Shown: positions 7,870 to 15,674 of the stretch, piece by piece | How positions within the stretch are numbered: position 1 is the first letter of the stretch | Layout: the number at the start of each line of letters is the position of its first letter | NCBI GenBank assembly: GCA_028719885.1 | Contig: JAQYLT010000024.1 | Span: 1-34,753 of the forward strand | Length of the DNA stretch: 34,753 nt | Source: Bacillota bacterium | Lineage (GTDB): Bacteria > Bacillota > Clostridia > Oscillospirales > Oscillospiraceae | Direction of reading: 5' to 3' | Notes under the pieces: model-generated | What the model was told of the DNA's origin: nothing | Database searches by the model: none | What the model saw: the letters and a program-made list of their open reading frames with translations, nothing else | Translations under genes and position numbers: made by a program

Positions 7870-8886
7870 ATGGATGATGGTATGAAACATATCTGTTGCC
7901 TGTTGGCAGCGATGGTGCTGCTGTTCCTGTGTTCTGGCTGTTCAACCAAGGAGACAGCCGAGCTTCCCGCGGATCCTGTGGTAGCGAAGCTGATTCTTGC
8001 TCAGGAAGCGGCCAAGGTGAATTATGTAGAGGGCGAGACCTTTGATCCCACGGGGCTGATTGTCAATGCGAAAATGAGCGACGGAACCGTAGTAGAAAAT
8101 GTTCCCTTTACCCTGGAGGTAGATACTCCTCTGACAAGGACGACACTGTTTGCGGTAATGCGTTATGAAGGCAAAACCGTTAACCAGCAGCTGCGCATCA
8201 CACTTTTGGGTAATGACGAACAGTACAGTGCTGCGAATATGCAGTATGTTCCGGGCAGTGCATTGGAAGGTAAGCTCTTCTACTGGCTTGGCTCCTCTGT
8301 GACCTATGGTGCCAGTGCCTGCGGAGAGTCCATGGCTGATTTCCTGGCCAAAAGGGACGGTGCAGTCTGTATCAAGGAAGCAGTCTCCGGTACCACACTG
8401 GCGGATGTGAAAAAGGAGAGTTATGTGCAGCGTTTTAACAGCTATCTTCTCTCGGAAGGGTGCGCCAAACATGTGGATGCTTTCATCTGCCAGCTGTCCA
8501 CCAACGACCGTAATATGCCGGAATCTTTCGGCACCGTTTCCGGGGAGCAAGTGCGGGAGCCGGAGGCTTTCGATTGCGCGATGACCTTCGGAGCCATCGA
8601 GTATATCATTGCCAAAGTCGAGGAAGTCTGGGGATGCCCGGTGCTGTTCTATGTCAATCCGCCCCTGGATGAGAACTATGAGACCATGGTGAATGGCCTG
8701 GAACAGATTGCACAGAAATGGGGGATCCAAATTGTGGATATGTACCATGATGTAGCGTTCAACCAGCTGACGGAGGAACAAAGAAGCTTGTATATGGCGG
8801 ATGCAATCCACCCGACCAGAGCCGGATATCGTGACTGGTGGCTGCCGAAATTTGAGGAAGCACTGGAACTGGCAGTAAAACCCTAA
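7870..8886 (+). CDS. Lipoprotein SGNH-type esterase with Ig-like domain
   Basis: This 338-residue surface lipoprotein (lipobox SGC near residue 24) probably removes ester groups such as acetyls from glycans. Residues ~35-115 look like a bacterial Ig-like domain of the 'YxxGExFDPTGLxVxAxxxDG' type. An SGNH/GDSL hydrolase domain follows, with block I as WLGSSVTYGASACGES (Ser in GSS), a block III-like STNDRN, and block V as DAIHPTRAGY giving the Asp-His pair. GGAG at 7861 supports the ATG at 7870; the ATG at 7882 (MKHICC) is an alternative and gives a tighter signal peptide. It sits between a terminator and repeat site B with no clear promoter of its own, so it may depend on read-through. Confidence 0.82.
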   Translation: MDDGMKHICCLLAAMVLLFLCSGCSTKETAELPADPVVAKLILAQEAAKVNYVEGETFDPTGLIVNAKMSDGTVVENVPFTLEVDTPLTRTTLFAVMRYEGKTVNQQLRITLLGNDEQYSAANMQYVPGSALEGKLFYWLGSSVTYGASACGESMADFLAKRDGAVCIKEAVSGTTLADVKKESYVQRFNSYLLSEGCAKHVDAFICQLSTNDRNMPESFGTVSGEQVREPEAFDCAMTFGAIEYIIAKVEEVWGCPVLFYVNPPLDENYETMVNGLEQIAQKWGIQIVDMYHDVAFNQLTEEQRSLYMADAIHPTRAGYRDWWLPKFEEALELAVKP

Positions 8887-8903
8887 CCTTTCTGAGAAAG
8901 CTG

Positions 8904-8964
8904 TGCGGCTGGCAATAAAGGTTGTGCGGTATGAATTGAAGCGTTACCGTTTGTGTTGTACAGT
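8904..8964 (+). promoter_or_regulatory. Paired 21-bp repeats plus promoter, site B
   Basis: TGCGGC (8904-8909) and TGCGGT (8925-8930) are exactly 21 bp apart. The second is preceded by AAAGGTTG. A 5-nt gap, a weak -35 TTGAAG (8936-8941), a 17-bp spacer and -10 TACAGT (8959-8964) follow, exactly the geometry of sites A and C. It would drive the second permuted GH3 gene. Confidence 0.75.
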
Positions 8965-8997
8965 ATGCTTATATTAAAGAAAGAGGAGGCACCCCAT

Positions 8998-11958
8998 ATG
9001 GGCAAAACAAAACAAAAAAAGGGAACCCTATGGACAGTTCTGACCATCGTTCTGGCTGTCCTGACGGTGATTTCCGCAGTCGCAATTCCTGTGACAAGCT
9101 ATTTCTCCACGGCCATCAACGTAACGTTAGGCGCGGCGACACAGAAGGTCATCGCCGACCCGAATGCGCAGATTTTCTTCTGGAGTAATTATGAAAACGA
9201 AGAGGATCTGGTTGCTTTTGAGAAGCAGCTTTGCCGCGATATCGAATCAGAGGGCGCGGCACTTCTGGTAAACCGGGACAACACGCTGCCTCTGGCTGCC
9301 GGAACAAAGTTCACCCCCTTCTCCCAGTCCTCCTTCCATCTGCTCTATGGCGGTACCGGTTCCGGCCAGGTTTCCGCTGATGACGCTGTTTCTTTGAAGG
9401 CTGCGCTGGAAGAGTCCTTTGGTGCGGATACCGTGAATCTGGATCAGTGGAAGTTCTACGCCACCTGCGGCTATGCCCGCGTGAATGCGGACACCACCGG
9501 CGGCAATCAGGCCCAGTACCGCATCAATGAAGTGCCCTGGGCAAAGTACCCCGATGCCCTGAAGAAGACTTGGTCGAACTATGGTGATGTGGCGCTGGTT
9601 GTTCTTGCTCGTTCCGGCGGTGAAGGCGCTGACCTGCCCAGTGGTTTGCCCGAACTGGAACCCTACATGACGGACGGCGACTATCTGAGGCTGAATCAGG
9701 ACGAGATTGATATGCTGTCCAATCTGGAGCAGCTGAAAAAGGACGGCGTATTTAAGAAGATCGTGGTTCTGCTGAACTCCTCCAATTCCCTGCAGCTGGA
9801 TTTTGTGGATGACTATGGCATCGATGCTGTGCTTTGGATCGGTGATGTGGGTATGACCGGAATCAACGCTGTTGCAGATATTCTGGCTGGTAAGGTCAAT
9901 CCTTCGGGACGCATTGTAGATACCTTCCTGAAGGACAACCACTCCGCACCCGCCATGCAGAACTTCGGAGCCTATCCCTATACCAATGGAGCGGACTACA
10001 ATGTGGCTTCCGCCCAGAATAACACCGACCCCGGCATCAAGCAATGCAACCGGGACTATGTTGTTTATGAAGAAGGCATCTATGTTGGTTACCGCTATTA
10101 TGAAACCCGGTATGAAGACTACGTTTTGAATCAGGGAAATGCCGGTGATTATCACTATGACCAGGATGTTGCTTTCCCCTTCGGTTATGGCTTGAGCTAT
10201 ACCGACTTTGCTTACTCCAACTTTGCCATCAAGGATCAGGGCACCACCATTCAGGTGGATGTGGATGTGACCAATGTGGGCAAGGTAGATGGCAAACACA
10301 CCGTTCAGATTTACTTCCAGTCCCCCTATACCCAGTATGACATGGACAATCAGGTAGAAAAGGCCTCCGTGGAGCTCTGCGGCTTCGACAAGCAGATGAT
10401 TCCTGCCGGGAAGACGGAGCACTTCTCCATTACCGTGGAAAAAGAAGACCTGACCTCCTACGACCACATGAACGCGAAGACCTATATCCTGGATGCCGGT
10501 GACTACTATTTCACGGTTGGTAAGGATGCCCATGACGCGGTCAATAACATTCTGATGGCCAAGGGCGCTGATGCCTCCCGGATGATCGGCTCCGGCGATG
10601 CGGCCCTCACCGCGAAGTGGACACTGGACAGCCTGGACACCACCACCTATTCCGTTTCCTCCAAAACCGGAAAGCCGATTACCAACCAGTTTGAGGATGC
10701 GGATCTGAACAAATATGCCGGTGCGGAGGGGCAGACGGTCACTTATCTTACCCGCAGCAACTGGGTAGATACCTTCCCCAAAACCGTTTCCCTGCGGATC
10801 ACCGAAGCGATGTGGGCGGATGGCTTGACAGATTCCGAAGAGGGCAGAAAGGCCATTGTTGCGAGGATGGAGGAGAAATACTATCCCGATGCGGTGATGC
10901 CAGCCGTTGGCGTGACGGGTAACCTGACTGCTGCGATGTTTGCCCAAAAGGATGCCGATGATCCCGATTGGGCAAAGCTGATCGCCCAGATTCCTTATGG
11001 CGAGATGACCAACGTGATATACGACGGCTTCCATCTGACCCAGCCGGTTCCCTCTATCAGCCTTCCCGGCACCAATGACGAGAACGGTCCCCAGGGCTTT
11101 ACCAAGAGCCTGGTGGGCGGCGCAAGCGCTATGGCCTACACCTCCGAGGATGTGATGGCCGCAACCTTCAATCTGGAACTGATTAAGAACATGGGCCTTT
11201 GTATCGGTGAGGATTTCCTCCATGCAACCGATGGCTCTGGTACCGTATTCTCCGGTATCTATGGCCCCGGTGCCAATATTCACCGCACTCCTTACTGCGG
11301 GCGTAATTTTGAATACTACTCCGAGGATGGCTGGCTGTCCGGTAAGGTTGCCGCTGTTGAGGTTGCTGCCATTCAGGATCGGGGCGTCTATGTGTTCACC
11401 AAGCATTTCGCCCTGAACGACCAGGAGGAAGGACGTTACGGCATTTCCACCTGGGCAAATGAACAGGCCATCCGTGAGCTGTACTTGGAGGGCTTCGAGG
11501 GAAGCGTCAAGAACGGAGGCGGCATGGGTGTCATGAGCTCCTTTAACCGTCTGGGTGTGGTGTGGAGCGGTGCCCACCATGGCCTGATGACCGGAATCCT
11601 CCGGGATGAATGGGGCATGCCGGGTGCGGCCATTACGGACTGCTCCGTCATGGCAAACTACATGGATTACCGGATGGGCGTTCTGGCAGGTCAGGATCTG
11701 TGGGATGGATACAGAAGCGGCATGGCAACCCTGGACGGTTTGGACAACGACCCGGCCATCGTGACAGCTGTTCAGCAGGCTGTGAAGCACATTGCGTATT
11801 CCATCTCCCATAGCCACGCAATGAATGTCGGCAACGCGACCATTGTGATGATTACTCCCTGGTGGCAGATGGCTCTGTACTGCCTGACCGGCGGACTTGC
11901 AGTTTTGACTGCTTTCGCAGCCTTTATGATGATCCGCAGCCGTAAGAAGGCAAAATAA
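8998..11958 (+). CDS. Membrane-anchored GH3 glycosidase, permuted domains (second copy)
   Basis: This 986-residue enzyme resembles the GH3 at 3178 in layout. It has an N-terminal membrane helix (LWTVLTIVLAVLTVISAVAI), then the GH3 C-terminal sandwich (~80-390), a fibronectin-like domain (~410-515) and the catalytic barrel (~640-930). A final helix follows TPWWQMALYCL and ends in RSRKKAK. Catalytic-domain motifs are NIHRTPYCGRNFEYYSED, FTKHFALNDQEEGRYG and the probable nucleophile Asp881 in AITDCS. The substrate loop reads NDENGPQG where the first copy has GDGPDGYQ, so the two may differ in specificity. GAGGAGG 8 nt before the ATG at 8998 decides this start over an in-frame ATG at 8953. Known biology of GH3 supports an exo-glycosidase role. 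Confidence 0.88.
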   Translation: MGKTKQKKGTLWTVLTIVLAVLTVISAVAIPVTSYFSTAINVTLGAATQKVIADPNAQIFFWSNYENEEDLVAFEKQLCRDIESEGAALLVNRDNTLPLAAGTKFTPFSQSSFHLLYGGTGSGQVSADDAVSLKAALEESFGADTVNLDQWKFYATCGYARVNADTTGGNQAQYRINEVPWAKYPDALKKTWSNYGDVALVVLARSGGEGADLPSGLPELEPYMTDGDYLRLNQDEIDMLSNLEQLKKDGVFKKIVVLLNSSNSLQLDFVDDYGIDAVLWIGDVGMTGINAVADILAGKVNPSGRIVDTFLKDNHSAPAMQNFGAYPYTNGADYNVASAQNNTDPGIKQCNRDYVVYEEGIYVGYRYYETRYEDYVLNQGNAGDYHYDQDVAFPFGYGLSYTDFAYSNFAIKDQGTTIQVDVDVTNVGKVDGKHTVQIYFQSPYTQYDMDNQVEKASVELCGFDKQMIPAGKTEHFSITVEKEDLTSYDHMNAKTYILDAGDYYFTVGKDAHDAVNNILMAKGADASRMIGSGDAALTAKWTLDSLDTTTYSVSSKTGKPITNQFEDADLNKYAGAEGQTVTYLTRSNWVDTFPKTVSLRITEAMWADGLTDSEEGRKAIVARMEEKYYPDAVMPAVGVTGNLTAAMFAQKDADDPDWAKLIAQIPYGEMTNVIYDGFHLTQPVPSISLPGTNDENGPQGFTKSLVGGASAMAYTSEDVMAATFNLELIKNMGLCIGEDFLHATDGSGTVFSGIYGPGANIHRTPYCGRNFEYYSEDGWLSGKVAAVEVAAIQDRGVYVFTKHFALNDQEEGRYGISTWANEQAIRELYLEGFEGSVKNGGGMGVMSSFNRLGVVWSGAHHGLMTGILRDEWGMPGAAITDCSVMANYMDYRMGVLAGQDLWDGYRSGMATLDGLDNDPAIVTAVQQAVKHIAYSISHSHAMNVGNATIVMITPWWQMALYCLTGGLAVLTAFAAFMMIRSRKKAK

Positions 11959-11984
11959 TCAGCTTCCAATCTTTCCTTAATGTT

Positions 11985-12018
11985 GCATCTGGCCACGGGT
12001 AAAACCGTGGCTAGATGC
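11985..12018 (+). repeat. Strong hairpin between GH3 and DUF6273-like genes
   Basis: A 14-bp stem with one G-U pair (11985-11998 with 12005-12018) closes a 6-nt loop. No T-run follows, so it is not a standard terminator on the plus strand. It may be an mRNA processing or stability element, or a leaky terminator before the gene at 12057. Confidence 0.5.
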
Positions 12019-12056
12019 GTATATCAACGAAAGCAAAAGAAATCGAGGCCTGTACT

Positions 12057-13100
12057 ATGAAAATTCTGAAAAAAATAACCCACATTGCAGCGTTGTTGAC
12101 TGCATTGGTGCTTCTGACGGTGACTGTATCTCCGGCTTTTGCTGCCGGGAAAACAGAGCAAATACGAACGGGAGATGTGGTTTGCTTTGGAACACCGGAT
12201 GCTGCCTGCGGCTTTGATGGGAAATGGCTGGTGCTGGACAGCGAGCATACCAACACCGGAGCGCCGGGGATATTCCTGGTATCGCTAAATTTGATCGGCA
12301 GCGAGCAGGGCAGATCCCTCCTATTTCGGGATATTGGAGAAGTGAGCGTGTCCTTTTCTGACCGGGGGGAAGCCTTTGCGGAGGAACATCCCGGCTCCAC
12401 GGATTATCAGGGCAGTGACATCCAGACCTGGTGTGAGGACTTTGCCCAGAACCATCTGACCCAAGCAGAGTATCAGGCTCTTTTGCCTACCTGGAAATCT
12501 GACGCCGCAGCGGTGATCCCTGGTCTGGGCATTCCGCTTCCTGGAGCGATGAATGGGACTGTGGATTTTGACCTGGTGGAGAATATTCTGAATGGAGACA
12601 GGCTGTTTCTGCTTTCTGCCGAGGAAATTACAAACGAACAGTACGGATTTTCAGACGGCAGCTCCAGAATTGCCGCGTTCAAGGGGACGGCGGAGGGATA
12701 TTGGCTTCGCTCACCCCATATTCCAACCTTCCCTCTGGACGTTGGCTTTGTATTTGGCTTCGGCATCGTGATGGATTTCCCGGTTAACGCTAATTTTATG
12801 ATGGAGCTGGGAACCTATGCCCGCCCAGCCTGTAATCTGGATATTGGCAGCATCACCAACGCAGAGGTTCTGACGGTCAGCGATGAAACCACAATCTGGC
12901 GGCTTTCTTTTCAGGATGAAGCCAATGAGCGGCAGTATGACACCTCGCTTCCGGAGAAAATAGAAGCCATGGATCTGGGGGCAATGCTAAGAACGGTTCT
13001 GATCGTCGCAGTCTGCGTGCTGATCTTTCTGGTGATTTTGGTGATCGTACTGATACGCATCGTGTCCCGAAAACGTCGGGCAAAGCAGGCATTGAAATGA
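12057..13100 (+). CDS. Membrane-anchored secreted protein, DUF6273-like
   Basis: This 347-residue protein has a cleavable-looking signal peptide (MKILKKITHIAALLTALVLL, ending SPAFAAG). It has a globular extracellular region and a single C-terminal helix (~305-335) followed by a basic tail, RIVSRKRRAKQALK. The motif YWLRSP near residue 220, together with WCEDFAQ and the N-terminal GDVVCFG and WLVLDSE strings, resembles DUF6273-type domains found in surface proteins of Clostridia. Function is not known. A weak GAGG lies upstream of the ATG at 12057; an in-frame ATG at 12015 would put 14 polar residues before the signal peptide and is less likely. It probably shares the transcript of the GH3 gene if the hairpin at 11985 is passed. 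Confidence 0.72.
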   Translation: MKILKKITHIAALLTALVLLTVTVSPAFAAGKTEQIRTGDVVCFGTPDAACGFDGKWLVLDSEHTNTGAPGIFLVSLNLIGSEQGRSLLFRDIGEVSVSFSDRGEAFAEEHPGSTDYQGSDIQTWCEDFAQNHLTQAEYQALLPTWKSDAAAVIPGLGIPLPGAMNGTVDFDLVENILNGDRLFLLSAEEITNEQYGFSDGSSRIAAFKGTAEGYWLRSPHIPTFPLDVGFVFGFGIVMDFPVNANFMMELGTYARPACNLDIGSITNAEVLTVSDETTIWRLSFQDEANERQYDTSLPEKIEAMDLGAMLRTVLIVAVCVLIFLVILVIVLIRIVSRKRRAKQALK

Positions 13101-13124
13101 GGAAGCGAGTAAAAGTGCAATTGG

Positions 13125-13185
13125 TGCGGTCTATGAAAAAGCTTGTGCGATAAAGCTGGAATGTTTGTGACCGTTTTTTTATTAT
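13125..13185 (+). promoter_or_regulatory. Paired 21-bp repeats plus promoter, site C
   Basis: TGCGGT (13125-13130) and TGCGAT (13146-13151, preceded by AAAGCTTG) are exactly 21 bp apart. A 5-nt gap, a weak -35 TGGAAT (13157-13162), a 17-bp spacer and -10 TATTAT (13180-13185) follow. This is the third instance of the same arrangement. It would drive the long GH2-GPH-Glf-GT2-GH2-GPH-GH3 run. Confidence 0.75.
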
Positions 13186-13255
13186 TACTTTAGTTGTAAA
13201 AGCATTAATCAAATATCTGGCCGAGAAATAGAATCATTCATCAGGGAGGAATACA

Positions 13256-15640
13256 ATGCGATACTGTCCTTTTAATAGCAACTGGTATGTTCGCCATGTG
13301 GAGGAATCGGGACTGGGAGAACCAGTGACCCTGCCCCACGATGCCATGCTTTCGGAGCCCCGCACGGCAATTGCCGAGGGCGGCCTGAATGTCAGCTGGT
13401 TTGAGGGACGGGACTATGTCTACACAAAAACCTTTACCGTTTCCGAGGCGGAATTGTCACAGTATCATGTCCTGGAATTTGAGGGTGTTTATCGGAAGGC
13501 GGAGGTGTTCATCAATGGAAAGAAAGCTGCCTTCCGCCCTTATGGCTATACCAATTTCTATGTGGAGCTGGATTCCTTCCTGCGCGCCGGTGAAAACACC
13601 ATTGAGGTGATCGCCCGGAATGCGGATCAGCCCAATTCCCGGTGGTATTCTGGGGCGGGTATTTATCGCCCGGTGAAGCTGTGGACTTCTCCCAAGGCAC
13701 ATATTGAACTGAACGGCGTCAGAATCCGCACCGTCTCCATTGACCCTGCCGTGGTGGAAGTAAGGGTGAGTACCTCTGTCCCCGGGACTGTCAAGGTTCA
13801 GATTCTGGACGGTGAGAAAGAGGTTGCCTCCGTCAGCGGTGAGAAGGCTTTCAAAATCCGGATTCCCAATGCCAAGCTGTGGAGTGTGGAAACGCCCAAC
13901 CTCTATACCGCTCGGGTGACATTTGGTGAGGATGTGACGGAAGAAATCTTCGGTGTGCGTTCCCTGACCTGGGGCAACGACGGCCTGAAAATAAACGGAG
14001 AGCGGGTGATTCTCCGAGGTGCCTGCATTCATCACGACAATGGGCTGCTGGGCGCTGTCTGCCATCCTGATGCGGTGGAACGGAAGCTCAGGATCCTGAA
14101 GGAAAACGGCTACAACGCCATTCGCTCTGCCCACAACCCCTGCTCCAAAACTGCCCTGGAGGTCTGCGACCGGATCGGCCTGCTGGTGATGGATGAGTAC
14201 ATCGACCACTGGTACATCCACAAGACCCAGCACGATTATGTGGAGTTCTTTGATGCCTTCTGGAAGCAGGATATGGCGGACATGGTGGAGAAGGACTACA
14301 ACCATCCCTGTGTGATCCTCTATTCCACCGGCAATGAAGTGGCGGAAACCGCCCAGCCCAGAGGTATAGCACTGGCCAAGGAAATGACGGATTTCCTACA
14401 TACAATGGATGATACCCGCCCTGTGACCTGCGGCATCAACATCTTCTTCAATTTCCTAAACTCCATCGGCTTCGGTCAGTATTCCGATGAAAAAGCCGCC
14501 AAGGAAGCAGAAAAGGCGGCGAAAGCCAAAGCAGAGGGGAAAAAGGCCAAGGAACGCTCTACCGGCTCCAAATTCTTCAATGACATGGCGGGCATCCTGG
14601 GTGCCGACTTCATGAAAATCGGTGCCACCCTCCACGGCAGCGATGTAACCACCCGGGAAGCCTTTGCCAATATGGATATTGCCGGGTACAACTATGGGGA
14701 AAAGCGCTATAAAAAGGATTTGAAGAAATATCCCAACCGGCTGATTCTGGGCAGCGAAACCTTCTGCTTTGATGCCTACAAATTCTGGGAGCTGGCAAAG
14801 GAAAACCCCAGACTCATCGGCGATTTCGTCTGGGCGGGTTTTGATTATCTGGGCGAAGTGATGGTGGGCAGCTGGGAGTATGAGGAATACGCCAAGAATT
14901 TTGATGCTGGCCTTGGCTGGATGAGCGCCGGCAGCGGACGCATCGATCTGACAGGCAAGCCCCTGGGCGAAGCCCTTTACACCAAGGTCGCCTTTGAATT
15001 GGAAAAAGGCCCCTATATCGCGGTTCGACCTCTCTGCCACAAGAAGAAAAGCCATTCCCCCTCGGCGTGGAAGATGACCAACGCACAGCCATCCTGGTCC
15101 TGGCGGGGCTGGGAAGGAAAGAAAGCCCATGTGGAGGTCTATGCCCGGGCAGCTGCTGTAGAATTGTTCCTAAACGGAACATCTGTGGGCAAAAAGACCA
15201 TGAAGAACGACTGCCTGTTCCATTTCCATGTACCCTATGAAAACGGCACACTGGAAGCCGTTTCCTATGATGCAAACGGCAGGGAAATCAGCAGAAACGC
15301 CCTGACCACCGCCGGAGAAGAAACCATGCTCCGTGCGGTGCCTGAGCAGGAAACGGTACAAGCAGGACACCTGTGCTATATCCGGCTGCAATACACGGAT
15401 CGCAATGGAATTGTGAAGCCCTGTGAGCGGGGAATTCTGGATGTAAGTGTTACCGGCGGCAAGCTGGTGGGCCTGGGTTCCGCCTGTCCGTATTATGAGC
15501 TGGATTATCGGGGCAGCAGAGCCGATACCTATTATGGGGAAGCCCTGGCAATTGTGGAAGCCGATACAGAGGGAACAATGACTCTGAACGTTTCCGATGG
15601 AAAACAGATAGCAACCGTGTCTGTTGAAGTTCAGGCCTGA
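13256..15640 (+). CDS. GH2 family glycosidase (beta-galactosidase-like, DUF4982)
   Basis: This 794-residue cytoplasmic enzyme (no signal peptide) probably hydrolyses imported beta-galactosides or related oligosaccharides. Domains in order are a GH2 sugar-binding domain (1-~150), an Ig-like domain (~150-240), a GH2 barrel (~245-570), a DUF4982-like domain (~600-680, with LFLNGTSVGKK) and a final beta-sandwich. The barrel holds RSAHNPCSKTALE, the acid/base Glu361 in STGNEVAE and the likely nucleophile Glu501 in LGSETFCFD. A Lys/Ala/Glu-rich insertion (about 407-440) lies between the two catalytic residues, as in some clostridial relatives. GGGAGG precedes the ATG. It is the first gene after repeat site C. 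Confidence 0.88.
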   Translation: MRYCPFNSNWYVRHVEESGLGEPVTLPHDAMLSEPRTAIAEGGLNVSWFEGRDYVYTKTFTVSEAELSQYHVLEFEGVYRKAEVFINGKKAAFRPYGYTNFYVELDSFLRAGENTIEVIARNADQPNSRWYSGAGIYRPVKLWTSPKAHIELNGVRIRTVSIDPAVVEVRVSTSVPGTVKVQILDGEKEVASVSGEKAFKIRIPNAKLWSVETPNLYTARVTFGEDVTEEIFGVRSLTWGNDGLKINGERVILRGACIHHDNGLLGAVCHPDAVERKLRILKENGYNAIRSAHNPCSKTALEVCDRIGLLVMDEYIDHWYIHKTQHDYVEFFDAFWKQDMADMVEKDYNHPCVILYSTGNEVAETAQPRGIALAKEMTDFLHTMDDTRPVTCGINIFFNFLNSIGFGQYSDEKAAKEAEKAAKAKAEGKKAKERSTGSKFFNDMAGILGADFMKIGATLHGSDVTTREAFANMDIAGYNYGEKRYKKDLKKYPNRLILGSETFCFDAYKFWELAKENPRLIGDFVWAGFDYLGEVMVGSWEYEEYAKNFDAGLGWMSAGSGRIDLTGKPLGEALYTKVAFELEKGPYIAVRPLCHKKKSHSPSAWKMTNAQPSWSWRGWEGKKAHVEVYARAAAVELFLNGTSVGKKTMKNDCLFHFHVPYENGTLEAVSYDANGREISRNALTTAGEETMLRAVPEQETVQAGHLCYIRLQYTDRNGIVKPCERGILDVSVTGGKLVGLGSACPYYELDYRGSRADTYYGEALAIVEADTEGTMTLNVSDGKQIATVSVEVQA

Positions 15641-15674
15641 TGGTGATAGAATTGAAAAAGGAATGGTCATTGAA

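Noticed and set aside
9247..11817. Long minus-strand open frame (856 codons) opposite the second permuted GH3
   Set aside because: The plus strand encodes a complete GH3 with catalytic motifs; the antisense frame has low-complexity Gly/His/Ile-rich composition typical of a shadow frame.
14478..14580. Lys/Ala-rich segment in the first GH2 as a frameshift or fusion
   Set aside because: The frame stays open and both catalytic residues flank it correctly; such charged insertions occur in related clostridial GH2 enzymes.
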